Origin: Saccharothrix saharensis
GTDB taxonomy: Bacteria; Actinomycetota; Actinomycetes; Mycobacteriales; Pseudonocardiaceae
Assembly: GCF_006716745.1 (NCBI RefSeq)
Contig: NZ_VFPP01000001.1
Span: 6,025,386 to 6,089,385 of the forward strand
Length of the DNA: 64,000 bases
Direction of reading: 5' to 3'
Part shown: positions 49,725 through 58,188 of the stretch, piece after piece
Position numbering within the stretch: position 1 is the first letter of the stretch
Layout of the letters: every line of letters begins with the position of its first letter
Translations under genes and position numbers: made by a program
Notes under the pieces: model-generated
What the model was told of the DNA's origin: nothing
What the model saw: the letters and a program-made list of their open reading frames with translations, nothing else
Databases searched by the model: none

Positions 49725-50764
49725 CCGCGTTCCGGAGCTTGTCGGCGGCCATGGTCAAGGGGTTCCTGCGGGACAGGATGACGTTGTTCTTCGTCTTCCT
49801 GTTCCCGTTGATGTTCCTGGTCGTGTTCGGGCTGCTGCTCGGTGACTCGGGCAGCGACAAGACCAAGGTCGCGGCGGTGGGTGACGGGCCCGTGCTGACG
49901 GCGTTGGAGCAGACCGGCGCGATCGAGCTGGAGAAGCACGGTGACGTCGTGACCGCGCGGCAGAAGGTCGACGACGGCGACCTGCCCGCGGCCGTGGTGG
50001 TGTCGGGTGATCGGGTCGAGCTGATCTACGCGGCCAGCGACCAGGTCGCGGCGGGCACCGTGCTGGGCATCGTGTCCGGCGTGGTCGACAAGATCAACCT
50101 CGGTGCGGCGGACGTGCCGCCGCGGTTCACGCTGGACGCGCAGTCGGTCGAGGACGCGTCGCTCAAGCCGATCCAGTACCTGACGCCGGGCATCCTGTCG
50201 TGGGCGATCTCGATCTCCGGCGTGTTCGGCTCGGCGCTGACGATGGTGTCGTGGCGCAAGAAGCAGGTGCTGCGGCGGATCCGGCTGGCGCCGGTGAGCA
50301 CGACGACCGTGCTCACGTCCCGGGTGCTGGTGAGCATCGGCACGGCGGTGGCGCAGGGTGTCGTGTTCGTGGCGGTGGCGCTGCTGCCGGTGTTCGGGTT
50401 GAAGCTGACCGGTCAGTGGTACCTGGCGCTGCCGTTGCTGGTGCTGGGCACGACGGCGTTCTTCGCGGTCGGGATGCTGGTGGGCGCGTTCTGCAAGACG
50501 GAGGAGGCGGCGTCGGGCGCGGCGAACATCGTGATCATGCCGATGGCGTTCCTGTCGGGCACGTTCTTCCCGGTGGAGAACGCGCCCGCGTGGCTGCAGA
50601 CCGTGTCGAACATCTTCCCGTTGCGCCACATGAACGACGGCATGCTGGACGTGCTGGTGCGGGGCAAGGGCGTGGAAGCCCTCCTGCTGCCCTCCGCCGT
50701 CCTGATCGCCTTCACCCTCGTCGTGGGCTTCATCGCCGCCCGCATCTTCCGCTGGGACGACTAA
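49721..50764 (+). CDS. ABC-2 type exporter permease
   Basis: 347 residues. One N-terminal helix (LFFVFLFPLMFLVVFGLLLG), an external loop of about 130 residues, then five helices including PGILSWAISISGVFGSALTM, GVVFVAVALLPVFGLKL, NIVIMPMAFLSGTFFPVENA and LIAFTLVVGFIAARIFRW. This is the ABC-2 (DrrB/YhfQ-like) topology. It pairs with the ATPase at 48810. Substrate unknown; drug or glycolipid export is usual for the family. A 22-bp repeat array begins 2 bp after its stop. Confidence 0.9.
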   Translation: MTAFRSLSAAMVKGFLRDRMTLFFVFLFPLMFLVVFGLLLGDSGSDKTKVAAVGDGPVLTALEQTGAIELEKHGDVVTARQKVDDGDLPAAVVVSGDRVELIYAASDQVAAGTVLGIVSGVVDKINLGAADVPPRFTLDAQSVEDASLKPIQYLTPGILSWAISISGVFGSALTMVSWRKKQVLRRIRLAPVSTTTVLTSRVLVSIGTAVAQGVVFVAVALLPVFGLKLTGQWYLALPLLVLGTTAFFAVGMLVGAFCKTEEAASGAANIVIMPMAFLSGTFFPVENAPAWLQTVSNIFPLRHMNDGMLDVLVRGKGVEALLLPSAVLIAFTLVVGFIAARIFRWDD

Positions 50765-50766
50765 CC

Positions 50767-50964
50767 CGCGAGTCGAACCTCCAGGCCCCGAGTGTCGAAC
50801 GCTCAGGACCCCTGAATTCAACGCTCAGGTCACCGGGACAGCCGGCCATCGGTTCCTGAACGTAGAACTCGGGGGTCCTGAGCGTTCGACACTCGGGACC
50901 TGAGCGTTCGACACGCCGGTCCTGAGCGTTCGACACTCGGGACCCGAGTGTTCGACTCGCGAGG
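50767..50964. repeat. nine-unit array of the 22-bp repeat in inverted halves
   Basis: The 198-bp block is exactly nine times 22 bp. Units at 50767, 50789 and 50811 run in one direction; a degenerate 22-bp centre sits at 50833-50854; units at 50855, 50877, 50899, 50921 and 50943 run in the other (best copies CCTGAGCGTTCGACACTCGG). The two halves could pair into a long hairpin. It begins 2 bp after the exporter permease stop and ends about 40 bp before the DUF3817 gene. Confidence 0.9.
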
Positions 50965-51006
50965 GGTGGGGAGGGGGTGAGGGCGGTCACGAAGCACAAT
51001 GGAGGC

Positions 51007-51327
51007 ATGTTCAGCAGCGCTGTTGGTCGGTTCCGCCTGCTCGCCCTGGCCGAGGCGGTGTCGTGGGCCGGTCTGTTGATCGGCATGTTCTTCAAGTACG
51101 TCGTCGTGGAGAACGAGATCGGCGTGAAGATCTTCGGCCCCGTGCACGGCGCGATCTTCGTCGGCTACGTGCTGGTGACGTTGATGCTGGCGCACCGCTG
51201 GGACCGCCGGACGCTCGTCCTCGGCCTGGTCGCGAGCATCCCGCCGTTCGGCACCGTCGTCTTCGAGCGCTGGGCCAACAAGACCGGTCGCCTCGACGAG
51301 GTCGAGGGTCAGACCGCCAACGACTGA
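51007..51327 (+). CDS. DUF3817 integral membrane protein
   Basis: 106 residues from ATG at 51007 (GGAGG upstream). Three helices include LLALAEAVSWAGLLIGMFFK, VHGAIFVGYVLVTLMLAHRW and TLVLGLVASIPPFGTVVFER; the patterns AEAxSWxGLLxGMFxKY and IPPFGTVVFERW define DUF3817 (PF12823), common in actinobacteria. The 3' end overlaps the convergent APH-like gene by 19 bp. Function unknown. Confidence 0.88.
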   Translation: MFSSAVGRFRLLALAEAVSWAGLLIGMFFKYVVVENEIGVKIFGPVHGAIFVGYVLVTLMLAHRWDRRTLVLGLVASIPPFGTVVFERWANKTGRLDEVEGQTAND

Positions 51328-52346
51328 GCGCGCTCCAACTCCGCCTCCGGGTCACCGAGGTGGTAGACGCGTTCGCTCGGCTCGATGTTGTCCAGGAACT
51401 CCTGGTACACCAACGCGCCGACGAGGTGTGACGCCGGACGGGCGTGCCGCAGCGCGCTCGCCGGGTCGCTCGACGGGAAGTGGCGCAACCACGCGTCGAT
51501 CCACGCGCGCTCGATCGACGGCCGGAACTCCGGCGCGACGAACCCGACCAGCCGCGCCGCGTCCAGCGCCGGGTGACCCCAGTGCGCGTCACCCCAGTCC
51601 AGCACCACCCCGCCGGAACGCCAGTTGCCCGGGTGGAAGTCGCCGTGCAGCAGCGTCTCCGGCAACCCGAAGTCCGGCACCCGCACCCCGCGCACCCGCA
51701 ACCGCGGCGGACCGGCCAACGCCGCCTGCACCGCCACCCACCGCGGCACGATCCGCGCCACGACGTCCGCGCCGGGACGCCAGCAGTCCACCCCCGGTGC
51801 CTCCGCGAGCAGCACCCGACCGGGCTCGGCCGCGATCAGCGTCGGCGCCAACGTCGGGTCGACCGACGCCACCAGCCCGATCACCTCGGCCTCGTCCGCC
51901 ATGAACGGCGGCGTCGCCTTCGCCCACGCGGTCCCGTCCGCCGTGGGCAGCCGGTACAGGCACGACAGGTTCCACGTCTTCACCTGCACGGCCGGCCCGG
52001 TCACGTCGACGTGCCGCCGCGCCCACGCCACCAACGCCGCCGGCCCGCCCGGACGCGCCCACGGCAGCCGCAGCGGGTGGTCGGGGAACTCCTGCGGCGT
52101 CGAACCGGCCGACAGCCCGCGCACGGGCACCCGGTCGGCCTCCACCTGGTACGTCACCACGCCGTCACGCGTCGCCGGCGTCGTGGTCCCGACCAGCCGC
52201 AACACGCTCGTCGTCACGCCGAGCAGCTCGTCCAGGCGCGCGGTCACCGGCTCGACGTCGTTCCACCACGGGCTGTCGACGGTGAACGGCTCGGCCTCGC
52301 CCACGTACCGGCCGCCGACCGTCACCAGGGCCCTGATCTCCCGCAC
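51309..52346 (-). CDS. aminoglycoside phosphotransferase-fold kinase
   Basis: 345 residues from GTG at 52346; no better start lies before the upstream MarR stop. The C-terminal lobe carries the Brenner motif LLHGDFHPGNWRSGGVVLDW and the metal-binding GDAHWGHPALDAARLVGF. The N-lobe (QVKTWNLSCLYRLPTADGTA, WAKATPPFMADEAEVIGLVA) positions the ATP Lys. Members phosphorylate sugars, drugs or choline-type substrates; an aminoglycoside is only one option. It is downstream of the MarR gene on the same strand. Confidence 0.8.
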   Translation of the reverse strand: MREIRALVTVGGRYVGEAEPFTVDSPWWNDVEPVTARLDELLGVTTSVLRLVGTTTPATRDGVVTYQVEADRVPVRGLSAGSTPQEFPDHPLRLPWARPGGPAALVAWARRHVDVTGPAVQVKTWNLSCLYRLPTADGTAWAKATPPFMADEAEVIGLVASVDPTLAPTLIAAEPGRVLLAEAPGVDCWRPGADVVARIVPRWVAVQAALAGPPRLRVRGVRVPDFGLPETLLHGDFHPGNWRSGGVVLDWGDAHWGHPALDAARLVGFVAPEFRPSIERAWIDAWLRHFPSSDPASALRHARPASHLVGALVYQEFLDNIEPSERVYHLGDPEAELERAQSLAV

Positions 52347-52389
52347 GCCGTGCAGCGTGGCCGGATCGGTGGCGGCCTGTCGACCGAAT

Positions 52390-52893
52390 TCAGTCCTCGA
52401 AGTCGCCGACCGCGCGGCGGACCTTCGCCAGCAGGTCGGTCAGCTGCTCGGTCTGCCGGTCGGTCAGCCCGCGCAGGCCGAACTCGACGCTCGTCACGGC
52501 CTCGGTGGCCGCCTCACGCCGGGCGTGCCCGGCCTCGGTGATCTCCACGAGCGTGGTGCGCCGGTCGGTGGGGTGGGGGTTGCGGCGCACGAGTCCGTCG
52601 GCTTCCAACCGGTCCACGATGTTCGTGACGCTGGTCGGGTGCAGCTGGAGGCGTTCGCCCATGACCCGCATCGGCAGGCTGCCCGTGCGGGCGAACGTCA
52701 GCAGCACCAGCGCCTCGAACCGCGCGAACGTCAGCCCGTGCGGCTTGAGGGCGGCGTCCACGGCGGACTGGATGATCTGCTGTACTCGCATGACGCTGGT
52801 GACCGCCGCCATCGCCGTCGACGGTCCGATCCGCTTCTCCCACAGCTCGGCGGCGCGCGCGATGGGGTCGAACGGCAGCGGCTGGGACGTCAT
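52390..52893 (-). CDS. MarR-family transcriptional regulator
   Basis: 167 residues from ATG at 52893. The winged-helix core reads [40 protein letters not shown] and [19 protein letters not shown], with the wing Asp-Arg-Arg typical of MarR. It is divergent from the thiamine-binding gene (41 bp between starts) and upstream of the APH-like gene. A regulator of either neighbour, or of the palindrome at 53232, is plausible. Confidence 0.92.
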   Translation of the reverse strand: MTSQPLPFDPIARAAELWEKRIGPSTAMAAVTSVMRVQQIIQSAVDAALKPHGLTFARFEALVLLTFARTGSLPMRVMGERLQLHPTSVTNIVDRLEADGLVRRNPHPTDRRTTLVEITEAGHARREAATEAVTSVEFGLRGLTDRQTEQLTDLLAKVRRAVGDFED

Positions 52894-52934
52894 GCGCCGA
52901 AGCTACCAGTGGGTACCCCGACCAGGAGGCAGTA

Positions 52935-53237
52935 GTGCTCGTCGCGTTCAGTGTCAGCCCGCTCGGCGGGGAGTCCGACGGGGTGGCCGAGGCGGTCGCC
53001 CAGGCCGTGCGGGTGGTCCGCGAGTCCGGCCTGCCCAACGAGACCAACGCCATGTTCACGCTGGTCGAAGGCGAGTGGGACGAGGTGATGGCGGTGGTGA
53101 AGAAGGCGACGGAGGCCGTGCAGGCCACCGCGCCGCGGGTCAGCCTGGTGCTCAAGGGGGACATCCGGCCGGGCTGGACGGGTCAGCTCAGGGCCAAGGT
53201 GGAGCGGCTCGAGCAGCACCTCGGGGAAGACATTTAG
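52935..53237 (+). CDS. MTH1187-family (YkoF-like) thiamine-binding protein
   Basis: 100 residues from GTG at 52935. [40 protein letters not shown] and [20 protein letters not shown] match the ferredoxin-like thiamine-binding family MTH1187. The proteins bind thiamine or related pyrimidines; no transporter is next to it. Its stop codon TAG lies inside the 24-bp palindrome that precedes the next gene. Confidence 0.85.
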   Translation: MLVAFSVSPLGGESDGVAEAVAQAVRVVRESGLPNETNAMFTLVEGEWDEVMAVVKKATEAVQATAPRVSLVLKGDIRPGWTGQLRAKVERLEQHLGEDI

Positions 53238-53255
53238 TAGGACGTCCTACTAAAT
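53232..53255. promoter_or_regulatory. 24-bp perfect palindrome, operator for the SCO6745-family gene
   Basis: ATTTAGTAGGAC followed immediately by its complement, centred at 53243/53244 and 9 bp before the ATG at 53264. It is AT-rich and contains the TAG stop of the gene upstream, so it is both coding end and operator. Sites of the TAGTAGGACGTCCTACTA kind are typical of MarR/TetR-class repressors; the divergent MarR gene at 52390 is a candidate. Confidence 0.65.
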
Positions 53256-53263
53256 TGACGCTC

Positions 53264-54109
53264 ATGGAGCCTCGAGACCTGTGGGTGCGCTTCGAGACGT
53301 ACCACGACGTCACGTACTTCTCGCCGGAGTCGCGGGCGGTCACCGACGCACTGGGCTGCAAGGGCGGCTGGATGGGGTACTTCGGCCAGCGCGCGGCCCC
53401 GCTGGGCGCGGCGTCGCCGGAGGTGGTGACCGCCGCGTTCTTCAGCTTCCACCCGCGCATGGTGGCCCGCGCGCTGCCCGACGCGTGGGACGTGGCGAGC
53501 CCCGCCCGGTTCCTCGGAGCACGGCTGGAGGGCGTCGACCGGGCCCTGCGCCGGATGCTGGAGAGCCTGGACGTCGCCGAGGCCGCCGAGCTGGCCCGCG
53601 AGGCGGCCGAGGCGGTGCCGCTCGCCGGACGGGTGCTGGGCGCGGCGAACCGGGTGCTGCCCGTGCCCGACGAGCCGCACCTCGCCCTGTGGCAGGCGTG
53701 CACGACGTTGCGCGAGTCGCGCGGTGACGGCCACATCGCCGCGCTGGTGGCCGCCGACCTCGGGCCGTGCGAGACGTTGGTGCTGTTCAGCGCCGACAAG
53801 GACCTCGACCCGGCGTACATGCGCACCGCGCGTGGCTGGTCGGAGGAGGAGTGGCGGGAAGCCGAAGCGGCCCTCGTCGAGCGCGGGTTGTTCGACGGCG
53901 GGCTCACCCCGGCCGGCCGGGCGCTGCGCGAGGACGTCGAACGCCGCACCGACGAGGCGGCCACCCGTCCGTGGGATGTTCTCGGCGCGGCAGGCACCGC
54001 CCGCTTCGCCGAGCTGATGACCCCGATCGCGCTCCGCCTGGGGCATCTGAACGAGGCCATGCGGACCAACCCGATGGCGATCGACCCGGTCGCGCAACTC
54101 CTCGGCTAG
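53264..54109 (+). CDS. SCO6745-family protein
   Basis: 281 residues from ATG at 53264. YHDVTYFSPESRAVTDALG, GGWMGYFGQRAAPLGAASPE and FSFHPRMVARALPDAWDVA match the conserved actinobacterial SCO6745 family, which is largely helical with a predicted C-terminal winged helix (EEEWREAEAALVERGLFDGG). The function is unknown; homologues are found beside regulators and resistance-type genes. Expression seems set by the overlapping palindrome at 53232. Confidence 0.82.
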   Translation: MEPRDLWVRFETYHDVTYFSPESRAVTDALGCKGGWMGYFGQRAAPLGAASPEVVTAAFFSFHPRMVARALPDAWDVASPARFLGARLEGVDRALRRMLESLDVAEAAELAREAAEAVPLAGRVLGAANRVLPVPDEPHLALWQACTTLRESRGDGHIAALVAADLGPCETLVLFSADKDLDPAYMRTARGWSEEEWREAEAALVERGLFDGGLTPAGRALREDVERRTDEAATRPWDVLGAAGTARFAELMTPIALRLGHLNEAMRTNPMAIDPVAQLLG

Positions 54110-54151
54110 CCGCGCGCGGCTAGCCGCCGGACTCGTGCCAGGATGGAAGGC

Positions 54152-55135
54152 GTGACAAGGCCAGACCCCCGAAAGACCGCCGCACTGTCCGCCGCGTTGT
54201 CCGGGGCGGTCGACCTCGGCGCGCTGAAGGCCCGAGCCGACGCCGCGAGGCAGCGCGCCGCCACCCCACCCCCGTCGCCGGGCTCCGGTTCCGGCGGCGG
54301 CTCGGACGCCGGTCCGAGCCCGTGGGTGCTGGACGTCACCGAGGCGACGTTCCAGTCGGTGGTCGAGCGTTCCCTGGACGTTCCGGTCGTGGTCGAGCTG
54401 ACCGCGTCGTGGAGCCCCGAGGCGGGCCAGCTCTCGCCGGTGCTGGAACGCGCCGCCAGGGCCGGCGGCGGCACCTGGCTGCTGGCCAGGGTCGACCTGG
54501 ACGCCAGCCCGCGCGTCGGCCAGGTGTTCGGCGTGCAATCCGTGCCGACCGTCGTCGCCATCGCCGGCGGCCAGCCGATCGACGCGTTCGCCGGCCCGCT
54601 GCCGGAAGCCGAGTTCGGCCAGTGGATCACCCGCCTGCTGGACGCCCTGCGCGACCGCCTGCCGGGCATCAAGGCCGCCGAAGCGGGCCGCGCCGCCACC
54701 GGCGACGAACCCGCCGCGGAACCGGAGGACCCCCGCTTCACGGCCGCCGAGGAGGCGTTCGAGCAGGGTGACTTCGCCGCCGCCGAGGCCGCCTACGAGG
54801 CGATCCTGGCCGCCGAACCGGCCAACGCCGAGGCGAAGGCGGCCCTGGCCCAGGTCCGGTTCACGGCCCGCGCCGAAGCCGTGCCCGCGGACGCCATCGC
54901 CAAGGCCGACGCCAACCCCGACGACGTGGACGCCCAGCTCGCCGCCGCGGACCTGGAGCTGGCGACGAACGACGTCGAGCAGTCGTTCAAGCGCCTGGTC
55001 GACACGATCCGCCGCGTCTTCGGCGACGACCGCGACCGGGTCCGCGAACACCTGGTGGGCCTGTTCGACCTCTTCCCGCCGGACGACGACCGGGTCGCCA
55101 AGGCTCGTCGCAACCTGGCCAGCGCCCTGTTCTGA
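54152..55135 (+). CDS. thioredoxin-like/TPR protein, CnoX (YbbN)-type without CXXC
   Basis: 327 residues from GTG at 54152 (ATG at 54143 is an alternative), starting [21 protein letters not shown] thioredoxin domain (about 60-165) reads [20 protein letters not shown] and [20 protein letters not shown]; the usual W-C-x-x-C is W-S-P-E-A, so no redox pair. cis-Pro is present in [21 protein letters not shown] repeats follow ([20 protein letters not shown]). The C-terminus [20 protein letters not shown] matches CnoX co-chaperones, which hand clients to GroEL/DnaK. A strong terminator follows. Confidence 0.88.
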   Translation: MTRPDPRKTAALSAALSGAVDLGALKARADAARQRAATPPPSPGSGSGGGSDAGPSPWVLDVTEATFQSVVERSLDVPVVVELTASWSPEAGQLSPVLERAARAGGGTWLLARVDLDASPRVGQVFGVQSVPTVVAIAGGQPIDAFAGPLPEAEFGQWITRLLDALRDRLPGIKAAEAGRAATGDEPAAEPEDPRFTAAEEAFEQGDFAAAEAAYEAILAAEPANAEAKAALAQVRFTARAEAVPADAIAKADANPDDVDAQLAAADLELATNDVEQSFKRLVDTIRRVFGDDRDRVREHLVGLFDLFPPDDDRVAKARRNLASALF

Positions 55136-55168
55136 CCCTGCCCGTGATAGCCCGCGCCCGCGCCGACG

Positions 55169-55196
55169 ACAGGGGCCCCTTCACCGGGGCCCCTGT
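55169..55196 (+). terminator. terminator after the CnoX-like gene
   Basis: ACAGGGGCCCC, a six-base loop and the perfect complement form an 11-bp stem. It lies 33 bp after the gene stop and also faces the convergent metallopeptidase end at 55287, so it may act in both directions. Confidence 0.75.
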
Positions 55197-55286
55197 TCGT
55201 GTTCCGGGGAGGACCGGGAGAGGAGACGCTTGTGATCTCCTGGTCCGTCAACCCGCGGAAGCCTCCGAGATCGGCCTGACCCCGGC

Positions 55287-56723
55287 TCAGCCGGCGTACT
55301 TCCGGGTGCACAGACCCGCGCCCTGGTAGAAGCCGTCGCGGAACGCTTCCACGCGGGCGAAGCCGGAGGGCACGACGGTGCCGTTGACGTCCGCCGCGAT
55401 CAGGCTCTTGTCCGCCAGCAGTTCGGCCACGGCCTCGTCCAGGTCACCAGAGGACAGGCGCAGCTTGGCCCCGTTCTGGGTCGTCGTCCCCGCCCAGGCC
55501 CCGGTCAGGCACGCCGTGCGCAACCCCGCCGCCGGGCCCTCCAGCCCGTACCCGGTCGCCTTCTGGATGGACAGCGCGAACCGCGACGCGATCTCGGCGA
55601 ACGCGGCGAAGTCGCCGATCCCGCCCTTCTGCCCGCGCTTCGGCGGCGTGCCGATCTTCACCAGGTCCGGCAGGTCGATGGAGATCGAGTTCGTGGCCGG
55701 GCAGTACGCGGCGGGGGAGGTGTCGCCGCCGTCGGCGCAGGCCTGGTCCGAGTCGGTGGACAGGGTCGGCGGGGTGGCGGCGGCGTCCTTGAACGCGGCC
55801 CGCAGCGACTCCTCCAGCAGTTGGAGCGAGCGCTCGTCGTCGACCTTCAGGTTGCCCTTGCCCTGGCCGGTGTCCTTGTCGTCCGAGTCGAACTTCTGCT
55901 GCGTGATCCGCGCCTTGATCTCGGCCTCGTCGATCTCCGCGCACCGCGACGGGTCGCCGGCGAAGCCGAACTGGAACGCCGCCACCCGGTCGAACGCGCT
56001 GCCGTGCGCGCCCTGCTTGTCGGCCGACGTGCCGGCCGCGTCGCGGATGAAGAACATCGTCGCCAGCACCTGGTTCAACCCGGGTCCGGTCGAGATGCGG
56101 AAGTGCTTGGACTTGCCCTCGGCGACCCAGCGGAAGAAGTTGCCCGCGTAGCAGTCGGCCTGCTGCTCCTTGATGATCGACGGGGTGGCCTGGTTGATGC
56201 CGCCGATGTCGCCGAGCTTGTACTGGATCGCGTGACCCATCTCGTGCGCCAGCACGGTCACCACCGACATCGGCCCGAACGCGTCGTCCAGCATCGGCAG
56301 CAGCTCGCCGCGGTCCCACGCGATCGAGTCGTCCAACGAGCAGTAGAACGCGTTCGCCACGCCCGCGGTGTTGGTGCGGCAGATGTCGACGCCCTTGCCG
56401 TTGGAGTCGTAGGACACCAGGCGCTTGACCGGTTCGAACTCCTTGTCGAACCGGGCGGGCAGCTGCTCGGCCCAGTACTCCTCGACGTCGGCCAGCGTGT
56501 TGATGGCCAACCGGTCCATCTCGCCGCCGTCGCCGTTCTCCACCTGGAGGTCCGCGTCGGGCACGCCCGGTTTCGGGCCGCTCTCACCCGTGGTGATCTC
56601 CAGCCCGGCCACCTTGGTGACGTCGGGCCGCTCCGACCGGCCCACCCCGCTCACCGTCCGGGTGCACCCCGTCAACACCACCGCGGCGGCGAGCGTCGCA
56701 GCAACCCAAGCCCGTCGAGCCAT
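55287..56723 (-). CDS. secreted neutral zinc metallopeptidase, lipoprotein (copy 1)
   Basis: 478 residues from ATG at 56723; signal MARRAWVAATLAAAVVLTGC with lipobox VLTG-C. The zinc motif is VLAHEMGHAIQYKL (HEXXH), with the third ligand probably Glu in IIKEQQADCYAGNFFRWV, as in putative neutral zinc metallopeptidases (PF04228). Further anchors are NAFYCSLDDSIAWDRGELLP, AHGSAFDRVAAFQFGFAGDP and CPATNSISIDLPDLVK. The gene lies beside a paralogue (56786) with the same layout, so the two arose by tandem duplication and probably act outside the membrane on proteins. The substrate is unknown. Confidence 0.88.
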   Translation of the reverse strand: MARRAWVAATLAAAVVLTGCTRTVSGVGRSERPDVTKVAGLEITTGESGPKPGVPDADLQVENGDGGEMDRLAINTLADVEEYWAEQLPARFDKEFEPVKRLVSYDSNGKGVDICRTNTAGVANAFYCSLDDSIAWDRGELLPMLDDAFGPMSVVTVLAHEMGHAIQYKLGDIGGINQATPSIIKEQQADCYAGNFFRWVAEGKSKHFRISTGPGLNQVLATMFFIRDAAGTSADKQGAHGSAFDRVAAFQFGFAGDPSRCAEIDEAEIKARITQQKFDSDDKDTGQGKGNLKVDDERSLQLLEESLRAAFKDAAATPPTLSTDSDQACADGGDTSPAAYCPATNSISIDLPDLVKIGTPPKRGQKGGIGDFAAFAEIASRFALSIQKATGYGLEGPAAGLRTACLTGAWAGTTTQNGAKLRLSSGDLDEAVAELLADKSLIAADVNGTVVPSGFARVEAFRDGFYQGAGLCTRKYAG

Positions 56724-56785
56724 GCCCAAGCCCCATCCCGGTCGTGCCGATCCGAGCCCGAACCCTACTTGGCCGGCTCGCGCGG

Positions 56786-58162
56786 CTACGCCAAACCGCA
56801 GGCTTCGGTGCCCTCGAACACACCGCCGCGGAACACCTCGACCCGCTTGAACCCCGGTTCGAGCGCCGTGGACCCGGTCGCGTCCCGGGCCGCGTAGTCG
56901 TAGGCGAGCAGCACCTGCACCGCCTCGTCGAGGTCGCCGGGGGACAGGCCGAACCCCTGCTGCCGGGTGAACACCTCCCGCGTGTACGCGCCGGCCAGGC
57001 ACAACGCGCCGGCCGCGGCACGCTCACCGTCGAGGTCCACCCCGACCGCCGCCATCGCGGCCATCCCGTACCGGCTGGCCAGCAGCACGCCCGTGGCGTA
57101 GTCGCCGATCTCGGCGTGCAGCTCGGGCAGGTCCGACTCGACCTCGAACTCCACCGCCTTGTCGTCCGGGCAGTACGCGACCGGCCCCTGGTCGCCGGAG
57201 CAGTCCGGCTCCTCCTGGGTGGGCGTGGCCTTCGGGTCGGTCCACTTCGAGCCCGCCTGCTCGACCAGCGCCTTGTAGTACAGGTTCAGGTCGGGGGTGA
57301 CGTTCTCCAGCATCTCGTCGAACGGCAGGTTGCCGCCGCGGTCGCGGTCGTCCACGGAGGTGAACGCCTGCTGGGTGAAGACCCGGTTGTCGATCGACAT
57401 GGCGCCGCAGAACCCGGTGCCCTGCTGGTAGCCGTCCTGGAACGCGGACACCCGGTCGAACGCGTTGCCGTGCGCGGACCGGTCGCTGGGCGAGGTGCCG
57501 ACCGGGTCGCGGAACGTGATCAGCGCGCCGAGCGCCGAGTCGAGCGTGTCCGAGCCGATGTCGAGGTGCTCGGACTTGCCGTCGTTGACCCACTTGACGA
57601 ACGCGCCCGCGAAGCAGTCGGCCATCGCCTCGGTCAGGATGGTGGGGAACCGCTGCGGCTCGCGCCGCTCGGCCTCCGGGGTGATGCCCATCCGGTTCTG
57701 CACGGCGTGGCCCATCTCGTGCGCCAGCACGATCACCACGGCCGCGTCGCCGAACCGGTCCTTGAGCACGGGCAGCAGCGCGGCGCGGTCCCAGGCGATG
57801 GCGTCGGCGCTGGGGCAGTAGAACGCGTTGCCCTCGACGTCGGCGGCCTTCTCCGTGCACGGCGGTGGCTTGGCGGACGGGTCGCTGGTGTCGACCGAGT
57901 AGATGCCGCCCTCGATCGGCTCCCACGGCTTGTCGAAGGCGTCCGGGAACGCCTCCTGCCAGAACGTGTCGATGTCGGTGACGGCGGTGGCCGCGAGCTG
58001 GTCGATCGGGCCGCCGTCGGTGCCCCGGATGAAGCCCGGGTCGACCGTGCCCTTGGTGACGGCTTCGCCCGCCACGGGTGTGCCGGGGATGACCTGGGCG
58101 CAGGCACTGGCCGTGACCATGACCGCCGCCAGCAGGACCAGCCGAGCCGAAACGAGCCGCAT
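56786..58162 (-). CDS. secreted neutral zinc metallopeptidase, lipoprotein (copy 2)
   Basis: 458 residues from ATG at 58162; signal MRLVSARLVLLAAVMVTASA with Cys at the lipobox (TASA-C). Zinc motif IVLAHEMGHAVQNRM and third ligand ILTEAMADCFAGAFVKWV. NAFYCPSADAIAWDRAALLP, RSAHGNAFDRVSAFQDGYQQ and YCPDDKAVEFEVESDLPEL parallel copy 1, confirming paralogy. The C-terminal domain with RQQGFGLSPGDLDEAVQVLL and CGLA end also matches. It is upstream of copy 1 by 62 bp, likely the same transcript. Confidence 0.88.
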   Translation of the reverse strand: MRLVSARLVLLAAVMVTASACAQVIPGTPVAGEAVTKGTVDPGFIRGTDGGPIDQLAATAVTDIDTFWQEAFPDAFDKPWEPIEGGIYSVDTSDPSAKPPPCTEKAADVEGNAFYCPSADAIAWDRAALLPVLKDRFGDAAVVIVLAHEMGHAVQNRMGITPEAERREPQRFPTILTEAMADCFAGAFVKWVNDGKSEHLDIGSDTLDSALGALITFRDPVGTSPSDRSAHGNAFDRVSAFQDGYQQGTGFCGAMSIDNRVFTQQAFTSVDDRDRGGNLPFDEMLENVTPDLNLYYKALVEQAGSKWTDPKATPTQEEPDCSGDQGPVAYCPDDKAVEFEVESDLPELHAEIGDYATGVLLASRYGMAAMAAVGVDLDGERAAAGALCLAGAYTREVFTRQQGFGLSPGDLDEAVQVLLAYDYAARDATGSTALEPGFKRVEVFRGGVFEGTEACGLA

Positions 58163-58188
58163 GGGGTCATTGTGCCTGCCGCCAACCC

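Noticed and set aside
50767..50964. CRISPR array
   Set aside because: Units are contiguous without spacers and appear in both orientations; no cas gene is present.
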